From the NCBI RefSeq assembly GCF_022811925.1, contig NZ_CP065511.1, positions 434,001-498,000 of the forward strand: a DNA stretch of 64,000 nucleotides. Reading direction: 5' to 3'. Made by a program: the position numbers and the translations under genes. Origin of the DNA: Cytobacillus oceanisediminis. Lineage in GTDB: Bacteria; Bacillota; Bacilli; Bacillales; Cytobacillaceae. Below are positions 9,501 to 16,503 of this stretch, in pieces. How positions within the stretch are numbered: position 1 is the stretch's first letter; each line of letters opens with the position of its first letter. The notes under the pieces are model-generated. The model searched no databases, had not been told where the DNA came from, and saw nothing but the letters and a program-made list of their open reading frames with translations.

Positions 9501-9659
9501 GGCTCTGGCGGCGGAGGGCTTATCTCCAAAGGCCTTGCGATTACTGTTATCGGCGGTCTGACAAGTTCAACGCTATTGACCCTTATCATTGTGCCAATCG
9601 TGTACGAAGTATTATCTAAAATGTTTAAGAAGAACCGCAGAGAAATCGAAGAAAACTAA
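6576..9659 (+). CDS. swrC: RND-family exporter (SwrC/YerP-like)
   Basis: This is a roughly 1027-residue inner-membrane RND pump of the AcrB/HAE type. The layout is one N-terminal membrane helix, a large extracellular loop (PDVSIPYLMVMDVYPGETPE near 40-60), a six-helix bundle with the proton-relay helix (GRVIDDSIVVVENIYRR), then the same pattern repeated. B. subtilis SwrC exports surfactin and similar amphiphiles; the substrate here is not known. I place the start at GTG 6576, with AGGGTAGGTG 5 bases before it. An upstream in-frame TTG at 6540 would sit at the predicted transcription start and has no ribosome site. No membrane-fusion or outer-membrane partner is needed in a monoderm. Confidence 0.9.
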   Translation: MKGLVNFVLQNKLAVWLLTIIITVSGIYSGTRMNMETIPDVSIPYLMVMDVYPGETPEKVMEDVSIPIEKAVEGLENVKSVYSNSYSNMSNIQVEYEYGIDMDEAKRALQSALDTVELPEGAQEPSITAISMNMMPVAALSVSSKSEDIVELTSTVEDIILPKLEKIDGVASATITGQHVEEVQLTYNEEKLAELELTEDKVKEMIQASNMAVSLGLYEFEEGEQAVAVDGKFMTEDELKNMLIPVSPTAQNQSPFVKLSDIAKIDTVGRVQSVSRTNGDDAIAIQIVKEQQANTVEVVNSVKELIKEEKEKVEGLVIDLSLDQGKPIEESVSTMIEKAVFGGLIAVLIILLFLRDFKSTIISIVSIPVSIFMALLLLNWMNITLNIMTLGAITVAIGRVIDDSIVVVENIYRRLHLKEEKLTGRALIREATIEMFKPILSSTLVTVAVFAPLIFVGGMVGELFMPFALTMTFALGASLLVAITIVPALSHFLFRKKLYSEKTEGSHKEAGKLSKWYKGILEKSLNHKIITSIIAVVLLAGSLALTPMIGFSFMGSEEDKVMYLTYTPEAGELKDETLKNVEAVEEEMLKRDDIDIVQISVTEEADQMAAMMGGGAGGALMYLIFDPEMDNFPEVREEIEDYVFNIGQSGEWKSQNFSSMSGSTNEVSYTFYSEDLDKLNDSVKMVEDVMKENEELEDVSSSAEDAFVEYTFNVEQDELLQYGLTAGQIVMMLNPSNTKDVLTTIEKDGETLEVIVQQEQAEQPKSINDILATQVPTAMGTTMPLSELVTVKEGTTHNTLARSKGEYYATVSGTVKGDDISKATSITDEAIEELDLPKGVTVGVAGVQADMTETFTQLGAAMLAAIAIVYFILVVTFREGVAPFAILFSLPFAVIGSFVGLLIAGETISVSVMMGLLMLIGIVVTNAIVLVDRIIHMERDGLVMREAVLEAGATRLRPILMTAIATIGALIPLAIGSGGGGLISKGLAITVIGGLTSSTLLTLIIVPIVYEVLSKMFKKNRREIEEN

Positions 9660-9662
9660 AAG

Positions 9663-9704
9663 GAAGCCCTGCAGGATAAATAAATGCCTGCAGGGCTTCT
9701 CTAT
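9663..9704. terminator. Bidirectional terminator between swrC and the MFS gene
   Basis: GAAGCCCTGCAGG and CCTGCAGGGCTTC form a perfect 13-bp stem around an 11-base loop, followed by TCTATTTATT. Confidence 0.85.
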
Positions 9705-9712
9705 TTATTCAA

Positions 9713-10936
9713 TTAATTACCCCTAATAAACTCCCTCTTTTCTTTTACAAGATCCACTCTTGCAAACAGAAGCGCATATATTATGGTAAAAACAAGATAC
9801 GCCAGGCCAATGATCAGACTAAGGGTTCTTGGTGCAAATATCTCCAGCAGGAATCCTGCTGTACCCATGGAGATAGCCAGGGAAAGGTTTGAAACCATCT
9901 GCATTAAACCAAAAAAGGTTCCCTGTTTGGATCGGGGTATAAATTTCATCATGACCGTGTCCAGGCATATGTTGCCAAGGCCGCCCGCAAAGGTGATCAG
10001 CACAACGGTGAAAAGTGCTGCATAAAAGCTTGGTGCGAGGCTTAATAAAATATGGCCAGTACCTTCTAAAGCAATAAAGATGATCGCGAGTATCAGGAGC
10101 CCCTTCTTGATCATATGAGAAAAGAATGAACTTAGAATGAGTCCAATCCCCAATGCGCCATACATAAACCCAACGCCCAATTCTCCCATGTTAAAAACTT
10201 CCATCCCATAAATGCTTACAAGAATATTGTCAATTCCGTTGGCAAGCGGCATGGTCAGCATCATAATAAAAAAGGCAATCAGTGCGGAGGAGCCAAGAAT
10301 AAGTCTCGCTGGTGAAATCGCTGCAGATGTTTTGATTTTTTTTCTATTTACCTCAGAGACATCCGGGAAAACCATCCTGGAGATTAGATATGCTGATAAC
10401 AGGAAGGTAAGGCCGTTAATCATGAAAGCAGCATTGTTTCCTAGAAAGTAGGCGATGATTCCGCCGGTGCTTGATCCAATAATGAGGACGGCTCCGATCA
10501 TGATTTGTTCAATCGCGTTCACATATATGAGTCTATCTGATTTTACAAGAGCAGGTATCGCAGACATCCTGGCCGGGGAGTAGATCGCTTCTCCCATTGA
10601 GATGAGGAATGCACTTGCGTAAACAATCCATAAATCCCCTGCTTCTCTTACGAAAAGCAGCCCCAGGACCGCAGGCACTCTCAACAAGTCTACTGTCACC
10701 AGAATGGCCTTTTTGGAAAAGCGGTCTGCGAGCATTCCTCCTAATGGAGCAATGAAGAAAAAAGGTGCCATGCGGATGGCAAATAAGAGGCCAATTGCTA
10801 CTCCGGAACCTGTGACGTGGTATAGCAGGGCAAGCAGCGCAACCTGTGTAAATCGATTTCCAATTCCATTAATGACGCCAGCCCAAAAGAGATTTTGATA
10901 ATTTTTTTCCTGTTTCCATACAGTCCAATTTGTCAT
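9713..10936 (-). CDS. MFS transporter, drug-exporter-like
   Basis: This is a 407-residue major facilitator with about twelve membrane helices. The loop 2-3 motif is seen in APLGGMLADRFSKKAILVTVDLLR (about 58-81). The set-up (MTNWTVWKQEKNYQNLFWAGVINGIGNRFTQVALLALLYH start, ARMSAIPALV mid-region) resembles MdtH/enterobactin-exporter-like MFS_3 proteins in Bacillaceae. The substrate cannot be told. It is a single gene, convergent with swrC and preceded by its own operator-bearing promoter. The start is supported by AGAGGTG upstream. Confidence 0.8.
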   Translation of the reverse strand: MTNWTVWKQEKNYQNLFWAGVINGIGNRFTQVALLALLYHVTGSGVAIGLLFAIRMAPFFFIAPLGGMLADRFSKKAILVTVDLLRVPAVLGLLFVREAGDLWIVYASAFLISMGEAIYSPARMSAIPALVKSDRLIYVNAIEQIMIGAVLIIGSSTGGIIAYFLGNNAAFMINGLTFLLSAYLISRMVFPDVSEVNRKKIKTSAAISPARLILGSSALIAFFIMMLTMPLANGIDNILVSIYGMEVFNMGELGVGFMYGALGIGLILSSFFSHMIKKGLLILAIIFIALEGTGHILLSLAPSFYAALFTVVLITFAGGLGNICLDTVMMKFIPRSKQGTFFGLMQMVSNLSLAISMGTAGFLLEIFAPRTLSLIIGLAYLVFTIIYALLFARVDLVKEKREFIRGN

Positions 10937-10994
10937 TTTTTCCGCACCTCTGCGAACGCTAATTCGACATATATCTAATTCGTTGACAAAAAAA

Positions 10995-11046
10995 TAATTA
11001 GATAAGTATCTAATTAGATTATATTCGAATTAGCTTGTTTTCACAA
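10995..11046 (-). promoter_or_regulatory. Leftward promoter with 22-bp inverted-repeat operator for the MFS gene
   Basis: On the minus strand TTGTGA (11046-11041), 17 bases and TATAAT (11023-11018) form a promoter. Immediately after the -10, arms TAATTAGATA (10995-11004) and TATCTAATTA (11007-11016) form a perfect inverted repeat with a 2-base centre, over the expected start site. CGAATTAG half-sites recur nearby at 10954-10981 and 11025-11032. A MarR-like or similar dimeric repressor is likely; no regulator gene is adjacent. Confidence 0.7.
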
Positions 11047-11124
11047 TCATAAATTTGACATTTTTTTGTAGAGATGAAACTTTATCTTATGTCTAACGTA
11101 AAGATTATTAAGGAGGCGGGTTTG

Positions 11125-11691
11125 ATGAAATTAATTTTCGAGGTTCTATTTCTATTAATTGTTATCTATTACAGCTATCATTACATCATTTTAATAACGA
11201 AAATGAAGAAGAAAACTGCCCTTATTCCTTTTGACAAGACTGACCTGAAAACAGTAAGGAAATTCCCCCAGAAATCTGCAGATGCACCTGTTATCTCAAA
11301 AAATAAGCTGGGACTAACGATGTATGCTGTCATGCTGGTTTTTCTAATCGCTATGTTTATATTCGGAAAATATAACATGAAATTCAGCTGGACGTTTCTC
11401 TATCTGCTGTTTATCCCTTTAATCAATGCCAAGGATCTGCTGAATGTATTTGCTGTCTATGATGACGGCTTTATAAGCGGAAGCAAGTTTGTTCCATGGA
11501 AAAAACTGCAATCCATCCATTTCAAAAAAATCGATCTGAATCATAAATACTATGGTTTTTCTCAAGAAGTTAATGAAGGCTATGAACTTATCCTTAAAAC
11601 AAAAATGGCCAGTCACAGCATTGTTGTAACGGAAGAGGAAATGAAGGAAAGGCTGGCCAGTATTTTTGAAGAGCATGTGAAAACGGCATAG
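11125..11691 (+). CDS. Membrane-anchored protein of unknown function with PH-like C-terminus
   Basis: This is a 188-residue protein from the ATG that follows AAGGAGG by 8 bases; an earlier in-frame ATG at 11074 lacks a ribosome site. There is one N-terminal helix (LIFEVLFLLIVIYYSYHYI). After a hydrophilic stretch come two close helices (about 69-110). The C-terminal domain (YDDGFISGSKFVPWKKLQSIHFKK, then ELILKTK) looks like a bacterial PH-type or DUF5673 fold. The cell role is unknown. A sigma-B-like promoter for the next small gene starts just past its stop. Confidence 0.65.
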   Translation: MKLIFEVLFLLIVIYYSYHYIILITKMKKKTALIPFDKTDLKTVRKFPQKSADAPVISKNKLGLTMYAVMLVFLIAMFIFGKYNMKFSWTFLYLLFIPLINAKDLLNVFAVYDDGFISGSKFVPWKKLQSIHFKKIDLNHKYYGFSQEVNEGYELILKTKMASHSIVVTEEEMKERLASIFEEHVKTA

Positions 11692-11695
11692 AAAA

Positions 11696-11721
11696 GTTTT
11701 AAATCGTCCTTTTGTTGGTAT
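11696..11721 (+). promoter_or_regulatory. Sigma-B-type promoter for the 44-residue protein
   Basis: GTTTTA, a 14-base spacer and TGGTAT match the sigma-B consensus GTTTAA-N14-GGGTAT at 10 of 12 positions. A TATAAT sits just downstream at 11725. Confidence 0.55.
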
Positions 11722-11756
11722 TTATATAATAAAACATCAGGAAAGGATCAAGAGAG

Positions 11757-11891
11757 ATGAAAGAAATTACCGTAACTGTTGACTATGAAGGTTTAAAATA
11801 TCAAACGAATATCATTACAAATAAAGAAGCCGGCGACGAGGAAATTTTAAAGCAGGCAGAAGACCAGATCAGAAAACAGCTGAATAATTAA
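11757..11891 (+). CDS. 44-residue protein, BA3454-type stress response family
   Basis: The ATG follows AGGAAAGGATCAAGAG. The product begins MKEITVTVDYEGLKYQTN and ends in an acidic amphipathic helix (EEILKQAEDQIRKQLNN). The beta-hairpin-plus-helix pattern resembles what is annotated elsewhere as BA3454 family stress response protein; I recall this by pattern only. A sigma-B-like promoter upstream and a strong terminator directly downstream make it a self-contained stress-type gene. The function is unknown. Confidence 0.65.
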   Translation: MKEITVTVDYEGLKYQTNIITNKEAGDEEILKQAEDQIRKQLNN

Positions 11892-11900
11892 GAATAAAAA

Positions 11901-11938
11901 TTAACCCCCTTAATCAGCGAAGATAAGGGGGTTAATTG
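11901..11938. terminator. Strong bidirectional terminator
   Basis: TTAACCCCCTTA and TAAGGGGGTTAA form a perfect 12-bp stem. It is shared by the small gene and the convergent zinc-ribbon gene. Confidence 0.85.
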
Positions 11939-11943
11939 TGGGG

Positions 11944-12633
11944 TCAATGCAGTTTTTGATTTAGTTTTTGCTGCAGCAATTCAATTTTATTCGGCAGGAC
12001 AAATAAGTACTCTATTAAACTCTCTAAGAGCTCCATCAGCAATGTGGCCATTTCCTGATCAATATCTTTTTCAAGATCAAGCATCTGGTAAAAGGCGCTG
12101 CCTGGCTGTGCCAGCTGGCTTAAAGATTGCAGAGGCCTTGCTAAATCAACATGCTCTGGCAGCTGTTCAAACTGCTTTGAAAGGTTTTGCCCCTTTACCT
12201 CTTCACCGAGAAAGTTTTTTAGTATGCTTTCAAGTACCCGTTTGGACATCACGGCAGTAGCTACTGTATCTTTTGAATAGCTGACATTTAAAGCCGATCG
12301 GTAGGCTCTTGTCAGGTCTCCCGGCACTTCCTTTATTTTCTCAAGCTGAGTCAGGAGCTCTTTCGCTGAATTGGGATCATAGATATAGAGAATAGTCTCG
12401 TCGCTGGATTGTTCAGCTTGATTAAGAATCATAATAAAAACCGATTCCTTTTTGCAGGCAGAACAACTTCCGTGGGAAAGTATGCTGGACTTGCTTGTAT
12501 GATTATAATTTGCCTTTATCGTAAAAAGGCTCGGTTTACTGCATTTAGGGCACTCGCATTGGACACTTGATGGTATCTTTCTATAACCAAATTGACTATG
12601 AGAAATAATTTGTGCTGGCAACACTCTTCTCAT
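11944..12633 (-). CDS. Zinc-ribbon protein of unknown function, DUF4145-like
   Basis: The product is about 229 residues. The N-terminus holds two Cys pairs (CECPKC about 26-31 and CSACK about 57-61), as in a zinc ribbon. The middle includes YDPNSAKELLTQLEKIKEVPGDLTRAYRSALN, then VMSKRVLESILKNFL, resembling DUF4145-type proteins sometimes linked to defence or RNA metabolism. The C-terminus is helical. I start at the second ATG because GGGGGG lies 8 bases ahead of it but only 2 ahead of the first (12639). It stands alone between two other leftward or convergent units, with no defence neighbours. Confidence 0.6.
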   Translation of the reverse strand: MRRVLPAQIISHSQFGYRKIPSSVQCECPKCSKPSLFTIKANYNHTSKSSILSHGSCSACKKESVFIMILNQAEQSSDETILYIYDPNSAKELLTQLEKIKEVPGDLTRAYRSALNVSYSKDTVATAVMSKRVLESILKNFLGEEVKGQNLSKQFEQLPEHVDLARPLQSLSQLAQPGSAFYQMLDLEKDIDQEMATLLMELLESLIEYLFVLPNKIELLQQKLNQKLH

Positions 12634-12788
12634 TATCATTTCCCCCCGCTAGATTTCTGTTTTCCATTCCATTACATTTAAGTATAACTTTGAAAATTAT
12701 TTGGACATACCTGAAAAATATGGAATTTTTCAATGGGAAATCTAGTAGGAGAATGAGAAAACTGATGCCAAATTCTGATAAACTTAAA

Positions 12789-12822
12789 AAAGGAGCTAAT
12801 CCCATTATTGGGAAAAGCCCCT
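12789..12822 (-). terminator. Terminator of the general stress gene
   Basis: On the minus strand GGGGCT-TTT-CCC faces GGG-ATT-AGCTCC, followed by TTTTTT. Confidence 0.7.
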
Positions 12823-12828
12823 TTTTCA

Positions 12829-13602
12829 TTATCCTTTATAAGGGTTATTGCGGTTCTCCCTTACGTTATTATAATCATAAGCATCTCTGTAGCGGGCATC
12901 CACATCATCGTTGTAGGCCGAAACAGTACGGTCTGTATAGTCATCTGTTTTCGTGTCGTCGAGCTTTTCGCTTAGCGGACGGTTTGAGTCCAGATTCTCA
13001 TCTGTCCAAACACTGCTGCTGTTTCTGGTGTTATCCTTAAAAGCATTCGTTCCGCGGTCAAGCTCACCCGGATTTAAAGGATCAGCGTTTGTATAGGTTG
13101 TCCGGTCTCCTTCCAGAACAGAACGGTTTGTATCCGCATAGCCGTCAGTAAAATCGGCAGACTTAGTCTCAGGATCGACTAACACAAGGATTTTCCCTGA
13201 TTTGACATCAGCTTCATAACGATGTGCTTCCTCTTCGGGGATGCCCATGCCGATAAGTGCTCCTGCAATACCGCCGGCACCTGCTCCGACTGCTGCACCC
13301 GTTAAAGTAGCGGCGATTGGTCCGGCTGCCACAATTGGCCCAATTCCAGGGATCGCCAATGCGCCAACTCCGGCCAGAAGACCTGTTAAGCCTCCCAGAA
13401 TTCCGCCTGTAGCCGCTCCGGCAGCTAATCCTTCTTCAGTTTTTGTGCCTGTTTCTTCTGTAACGGCTTCCACATCATCTTTATTTTTGCTGATTACGGA
13501 AATATCCTCAGGACGGTAGCCCTCCGCTCTTAACTTTTCAACCGCTTGAATAGCTTCCTGTTCTGTATCATATGCACCTACAATATGCTTGTTTGTTGCC
13601 AT
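12829..13602 (-). CDS. General stress protein 17M-type (YflT domain) with long acidic tail
   Basis: The product is about 257 residues. The first 70 form a YflT/general stress protein 17M domain (HIVGAYDTEQEAIQAVEKL, RPEDISVISK). Then comes a Gly/Ala-rich hydrophobic hairpin (about 77-125) like those of glycine-zipper membrane-associated stress proteins, and GIPEEEAHRYEADVKSGKILVLV. The last 90 residues are hydrophilic and Asp/Asn/Thr-rich. I choose the third ATG, 9 bases after GGAGG; the first abuts it. A sigma-B promoter upstream supports a general stress role. The molecular action is unknown. Confidence 0.8.
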   Translation of the reverse strand: MATNKHIVGAYDTEQEAIQAVEKLRAEGYRPEDISVISKNKDDVEAVTEETGTKTEEGLAAGAATGGILGGLTGLLAGVGALAIPGIGPIVAAGPIAATLTGAAVGAGAGGIAGALIGMGIPEEEAHRYEADVKSGKILVLVDPETKSADFTDGYADTNRSVLEGDRTTYTNADPLNPGELDRGTNAFKDNTRNSSSVWTDENLDSNRPLSEKLDDTKTDDYTDRTVSAYNDDVDARYRDAYDYNNVRENRNNPYKG

Positions 13603-13646
13603 GTTCATCATCCTCCTTATAATTTATTGCTTATCTATTGGTGTAC

Positions 13647-13672
13647 ATACCTTTTTCATCACAGATATAAAC
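13647..13672 (-). promoter_or_regulatory. Sigma-B promoter of the general stress gene
   Basis: On the minus strand GTTTAT, a 14-base spacer and AGGTAT match the sigma-B consensus at 10 of 12 positions, about 45 bases before the start codon. Confidence 0.65.
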
Positions 13673-13782
13673 CGTGTGGATAAAATTACTAATAATTTCC
13701 CCTTGACTAATAAGCAGCTTGACCTGTAACTGCATAATCGGTAGTTTAAAAATAGAATAGGCACAAGGAAGGTTGGTTCGCT

Positions 13783-14985
13783 TTGAAAAAACTTTTTTAT
13801 GAAGACCCATATATCCAAACATTTGAAACGGAACTTGTATATCAGGCTGCAGATGATATGGAAAAGGTATATGCCGTCCTGAAAGAAACGGCCTTTTATC
13901 CAACTGGCGGAGGACAGCCGCATGATGAGGGAACACTAAATGGCGTAAAAGTGGTGGATGTCGAAGAAGTGGAAGGGGAAATCCGTCATTATTTAGAAAG
14001 GGAATTGGATTCGTCCATTTCCAGGGTATCAGGAGAAATCGATTGGAACAGACGGTTTGACCATATGCAGCAGCATGCAGGCCAGCATATATTATCGGCT
14101 GCCTTTGAAGAGCTTTACGGCTATAAAACGGTCAGCTTTCATTTAGGCAAAGAAACATTAACCATTGATTTGGAAATCAGTGAATTGCCAGTCCGGCATG
14201 CAGAGGAAGCGGAGAGGCTGGCGAATAGCATCATTCTTGAGAACCGTCCAATTGAAGCCAGGTGGGTGAGTGCGGAAGAAGCTTCCCAATTCCCGCTTCG
14301 CAAGCAGCTGTCTGTCAGTGAAGACATTCGGCTTGTGATGATTCCGGAATTTGATTATAACGGATGCGGCGGAACCCATCCATCTTCAACCGGTCAGGTT
14401 GCCGGCATTAAAGTATTAGACTGGGAACGCCAAAAAAAGAAAATCCGTGTGCAGTTTGTCTGTGGGAGCCGGATCCTTGCGCAGCTTCAGACCAAACATG
14501 AAATTACAAAAAATTTTAGTCAGCTTCTTAATGCACCAGAACAGGACTTGCCTTCAGCAGCCAGCCGTTTGATTGAAAATGGAAAGGACCTGGAGAAACA
14601 ACTGGAAGCAGCAAAGGAAGCAGTGTTAGCTTATGAAGCAAAAGAAATGTTCACAGCAGGGAACGAAGAGTGGATCAGCAAAGTCTTTGAGGGACGCTCC
14701 ATTCAGGAGCTGCAGAAACTGGCCCGTCTAATCGCCTCCCAAACTGAAAATGCTGTTGTTATCCTAATCAATGAAACCACCGATAAACTCCAATTTGTTT
14801 GCGCCAGGGGAGCAGATTCTGAGTCTGATATGAAGGGCCTTGCTGGAGAACTTCTGCAGAAGATTAACGGCAAAGGCGGGGGGAACCCTCAATTTGCTCA
14901 GGGTGGGGGAGACAAGCTCATGAGCGGGGAAGACCTGCTGCAGTATGCACTGAGACTTGCCGGGCAAAGCAGCACTGAAAACTAA
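13783..14985 (+). CDS. AlaX-like alanyl-tRNA editing protein with DHHA1 domain
   Basis: This 400-residue free-standing relative of the alanyl-tRNA synthetase editing and C-terminal domains should hydrolyse Ser- or Gly-mischarged tRNA-Ala. FYPTGGGQPHDEG (about 37-49) and the zinc site HAGQH (about 97-101) with CGGTH (about 194-198) are the editing signature. A coiled-coil segment (about 265-290) and a DHHA1-like C-terminus with a KINGKGGGNPQFAQGGG motif follow. There is no aminoacylation domain. The start is TTG with GGAAGG 10 bases upstream. It is a single gene with no partner. Confidence 0.85.
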   Translation: MKKLFYEDPYIQTFETELVYQAADDMEKVYAVLKETAFYPTGGGQPHDEGTLNGVKVVDVEEVEGEIRHYLERELDSSISRVSGEIDWNRRFDHMQQHAGQHILSAAFEELYGYKTVSFHLGKETLTIDLEISELPVRHAEEAERLANSIILENRPIEARWVSAEEASQFPLRKQLSVSEDIRLVMIPEFDYNGCGGTHPSSTGQVAGIKVLDWERQKKKIRVQFVCGSRILAQLQTKHEITKNFSQLLNAPEQDLPSAASRLIENGKDLEKQLEAAKEAVLAYEAKEMFTAGNEEWISKVFEGRSIQELQKLARLIASQTENAVVILINETTDKLQFVCARGADSESDMKGLAGELLQKINGKGGGNPQFAQGGGDKLMSGEDLLQYALRLAGQSSTEN

Positions 14986-15048
14986 TTAAGTAATATTTAA
15001 AAGGAACAGCTGCAATTGATAAAATATTTAGAAAAGTATTGAAAAATG

Positions 15049-15103
15049 ATTGTAATAGAGCCTCTGTTGTATTACAATTTTGGTACGGGCCATGCATTAT
15101 AAT
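15049..15103 (+). promoter_or_regulatory. Inverted repeat and -10 element before the DUF3870 gene
   Basis: ATTGTAATA (15049-15057) and TATTACAAT (15070-15078) are perfect 9-bp arms 12 bases apart. A TATAAT -10 lies at 15098-15103 and no good -35 is visible. The right arm falls where the -35 should be, so the site may be bound by an activator or repressor. Confidence 0.5.
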
Positions 15104-15165
15104 GAATGTTTATGATAACCTCATAAACGCCTCATATAATATCCGGTTCTGCAGGAGGCAAGTTC

Positions 15166-15483
15166 ATGTACAGACAAAATACCGTCTATATCATCGGTGA
15201 CAGCAAAACATCATTGAACAATCCGATTATGCAAAAATACAATGGCTTCTTTATAGGTCTTGTAATTGACAGGGAAACAGATGAAATTGTAGATGCAGAA
15301 TGCTCATCTACCATAAACTTAACCTCATTATTTATTAAATCTATATTTGTCGGCAAATCCATACTGGAAGCAGACAAGGTAATGGAAGATATCGAAAGCC
15401 GCTACTTCGGCTCCTCGCAAAAGGCACTAATGGTTGCCTTTAAAAATGCCCATATAAAATATACACAAATTATGAATAAGTAG
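15166..15483 (+). CDS. DUF3870 domain protein
   Basis: This is a 105-residue protein that matches the DUF3870 pattern: NTVYIIGDSKTS start, a GFFIGLVIDRETDEIVDAECSST core and a helical end. Members of this family are often near amino acid or sulfur metabolism genes, but their function is unknown. There is no signal peptide or membrane helix. The ATG follows AGGAGG by 7 bases. A strong terminator follows, so it is monocistronic under a promoter with an inverted-repeat operator. Confidence 0.75.
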   Translation: MYRQNTVYIIGDSKTSLNNPIMQKYNGFFIGLVIDRETDEIVDAECSSTINLTSLFIKSIFVGKSILEADKVMEDIESRYFGSSQKALMVAFKNAHIKYTQIMNK

Positions 15484-15510
15484 AGCTGCTTTTTCTGTTT
15501 TCCGCAGATG

Positions 15511-15561
15511 AAATCCAGCTATCAGAGAAAAGCATTATTTTCTCCGATAGCTGGATTTTTT
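15511..15561 (+). terminator. Strong terminator before the dpp operon
   Basis: AAATCCAGCTATC and GATAGCTGGATTT pair, with an inner GAGAAAA/TTTTCTC pairing, followed by TTTTTT. Confidence 0.9.
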
Positions 15562-15597
15562 GCATTCTGCCTGTATAAAAAGGTAGATTACAGGTGG

Positions 15598-15628
15598 ATT
15601 TTACAGAAAATATCAAATAATCTATAAT
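15598..15628 (+). promoter_or_regulatory. dppA promoter with CodY-type box
   Basis: TTTACA (15600-15605), 17 bases and TATAAT (15623-15628) form a good sigma-A promoter. Overlapping the -35, ATTTTACAGAAAATA (15598-15612) matches the CodY consensus AATTTTCWGAAAATT at 12 of 15 positions. B. subtilis dpp is a classic CodY target, so repression in rich medium is expected. Confidence 0.7.
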
Positions 15629-15665
15629 ATGAAACTATAACAATATAATATTTGGGGGATTCTTA

Positions 15666-16490
15666 ATGAAGCTTTATCTATCGGTTGATATGGAAGGAAT
15701 AACGGGTCTGGCTGATCACACTCATGTAGACTCTTCGAAGCACAATTATGAACGCAGCAGGGTGATTATGACTGATGAAGCAAATCATGTGGTAACAGCT
15801 GCCTTTGAAGAGGGCTGCAGCGAGGTTATTGTAAATGACAGCCACTCGAAAATGAATAATCTGCTGATTGAAAGGATGCATCCTGAAACACAGCTGATTA
15901 CTGGCGATGTAAAGCCATACTCAATGGTTCAGGGTCTTGATTCAACCTTTAGCGGTGCCATGTTTGTTGGTTATCATGCACGTGCTTCCATGAAAGGAGT
16001 TATGTCCCACTCCATGATATTCGGTGTAAGGCATATGTACATCAATGACCATGCCATTGGGGAAATGGGCTTTAATGCCTATGTGGCAGGTTATCATGGC
16101 GTACCGGTTCTCATGGTAGCCGGAGATGACCAGGCGGCTCTGGAAGCAGAAAAATTAATTCCGAATGTCACCACTGCTGTTGTAAAGGAAACGATTTCCC
16201 GCTCAAGCGTGAAATCGCTGACACCTGCAAAAGCCGGACAGCTTTTAAGAGAAAAAGCAGCAGAGGCTCTTAGCAGGAAGGATCTTGTAGAACCTCTTGT
16301 TCCGCCTGAAAACCCTGTATTGAAAATTGAATTTGCCAACTATGGCCAGGCTGAGTGGGCTGCTTTAATGCCTGGTGCAGAGATAGAAGAGAATACAACC
16401 ATTGTCCGCTATCAGGCTAAAGATATTCTTGAAGCATACCAGGCAATGCTGGTGATGACTGAGCTGGCCATGAGAACTACATTCTGTTAG
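15666..16490 (+). CDS. dppA: D-aminopeptidase DppA (M55)
   Basis: This is a 274-residue zinc D-aminopeptidase that removes N-terminal D-amino acids such as D-Ala from short peptides. All five zinc-site residues of the B. subtilis enzyme are at the same numbers here: Asp8 and Glu10 in SVDMEG, His60 in NDSHSK, His104 in GYHARA, and Glu133 in IGEMG. It is the first gene of the muropeptide operon, behind a CodY-type promoter; GGGGG lies before the ATG. It has no signal peptide, so it acts in the cytoplasm after import by DppBCDE. Confidence 0.95.
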   Translation: MKLYLSVDMEGITGLADHTHVDSSKHNYERSRVIMTDEANHVVTAAFEEGCSEVIVNDSHSKMNNLLIERMHPETQLITGDVKPYSMVQGLDSTFSGAMFVGYHARASMKGVMSHSMIFGVRHMYINDHAIGEMGFNAYVAGYHGVPVLMVAGDDQAALEAEKLIPNVTTAVVKETISRSSVKSLTPAKAGQLLREKAAEALSRKDLVEPLVPPENPVLKIEFANYGQAEWAALMPGAEIEENTTIVRYQAKDILEAYQAMLVMTELAMRTTFC

Positions 16491-16503
16491 GAAGTGTTAA
16501 TGA

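Noticed and set aside
9143..9589. 148-codon leftward ORF opposite swrC
   Set aside because: A shadow of a well-supported RND coding region, with no ribosome site.
12612..13040. Rightward ORF between the zinc-ribbon and general stress genes
   Set aside because: It passes through a terminator hairpin and then antisense to the stress gene. A GGAG before an inner ATG seems accidental.
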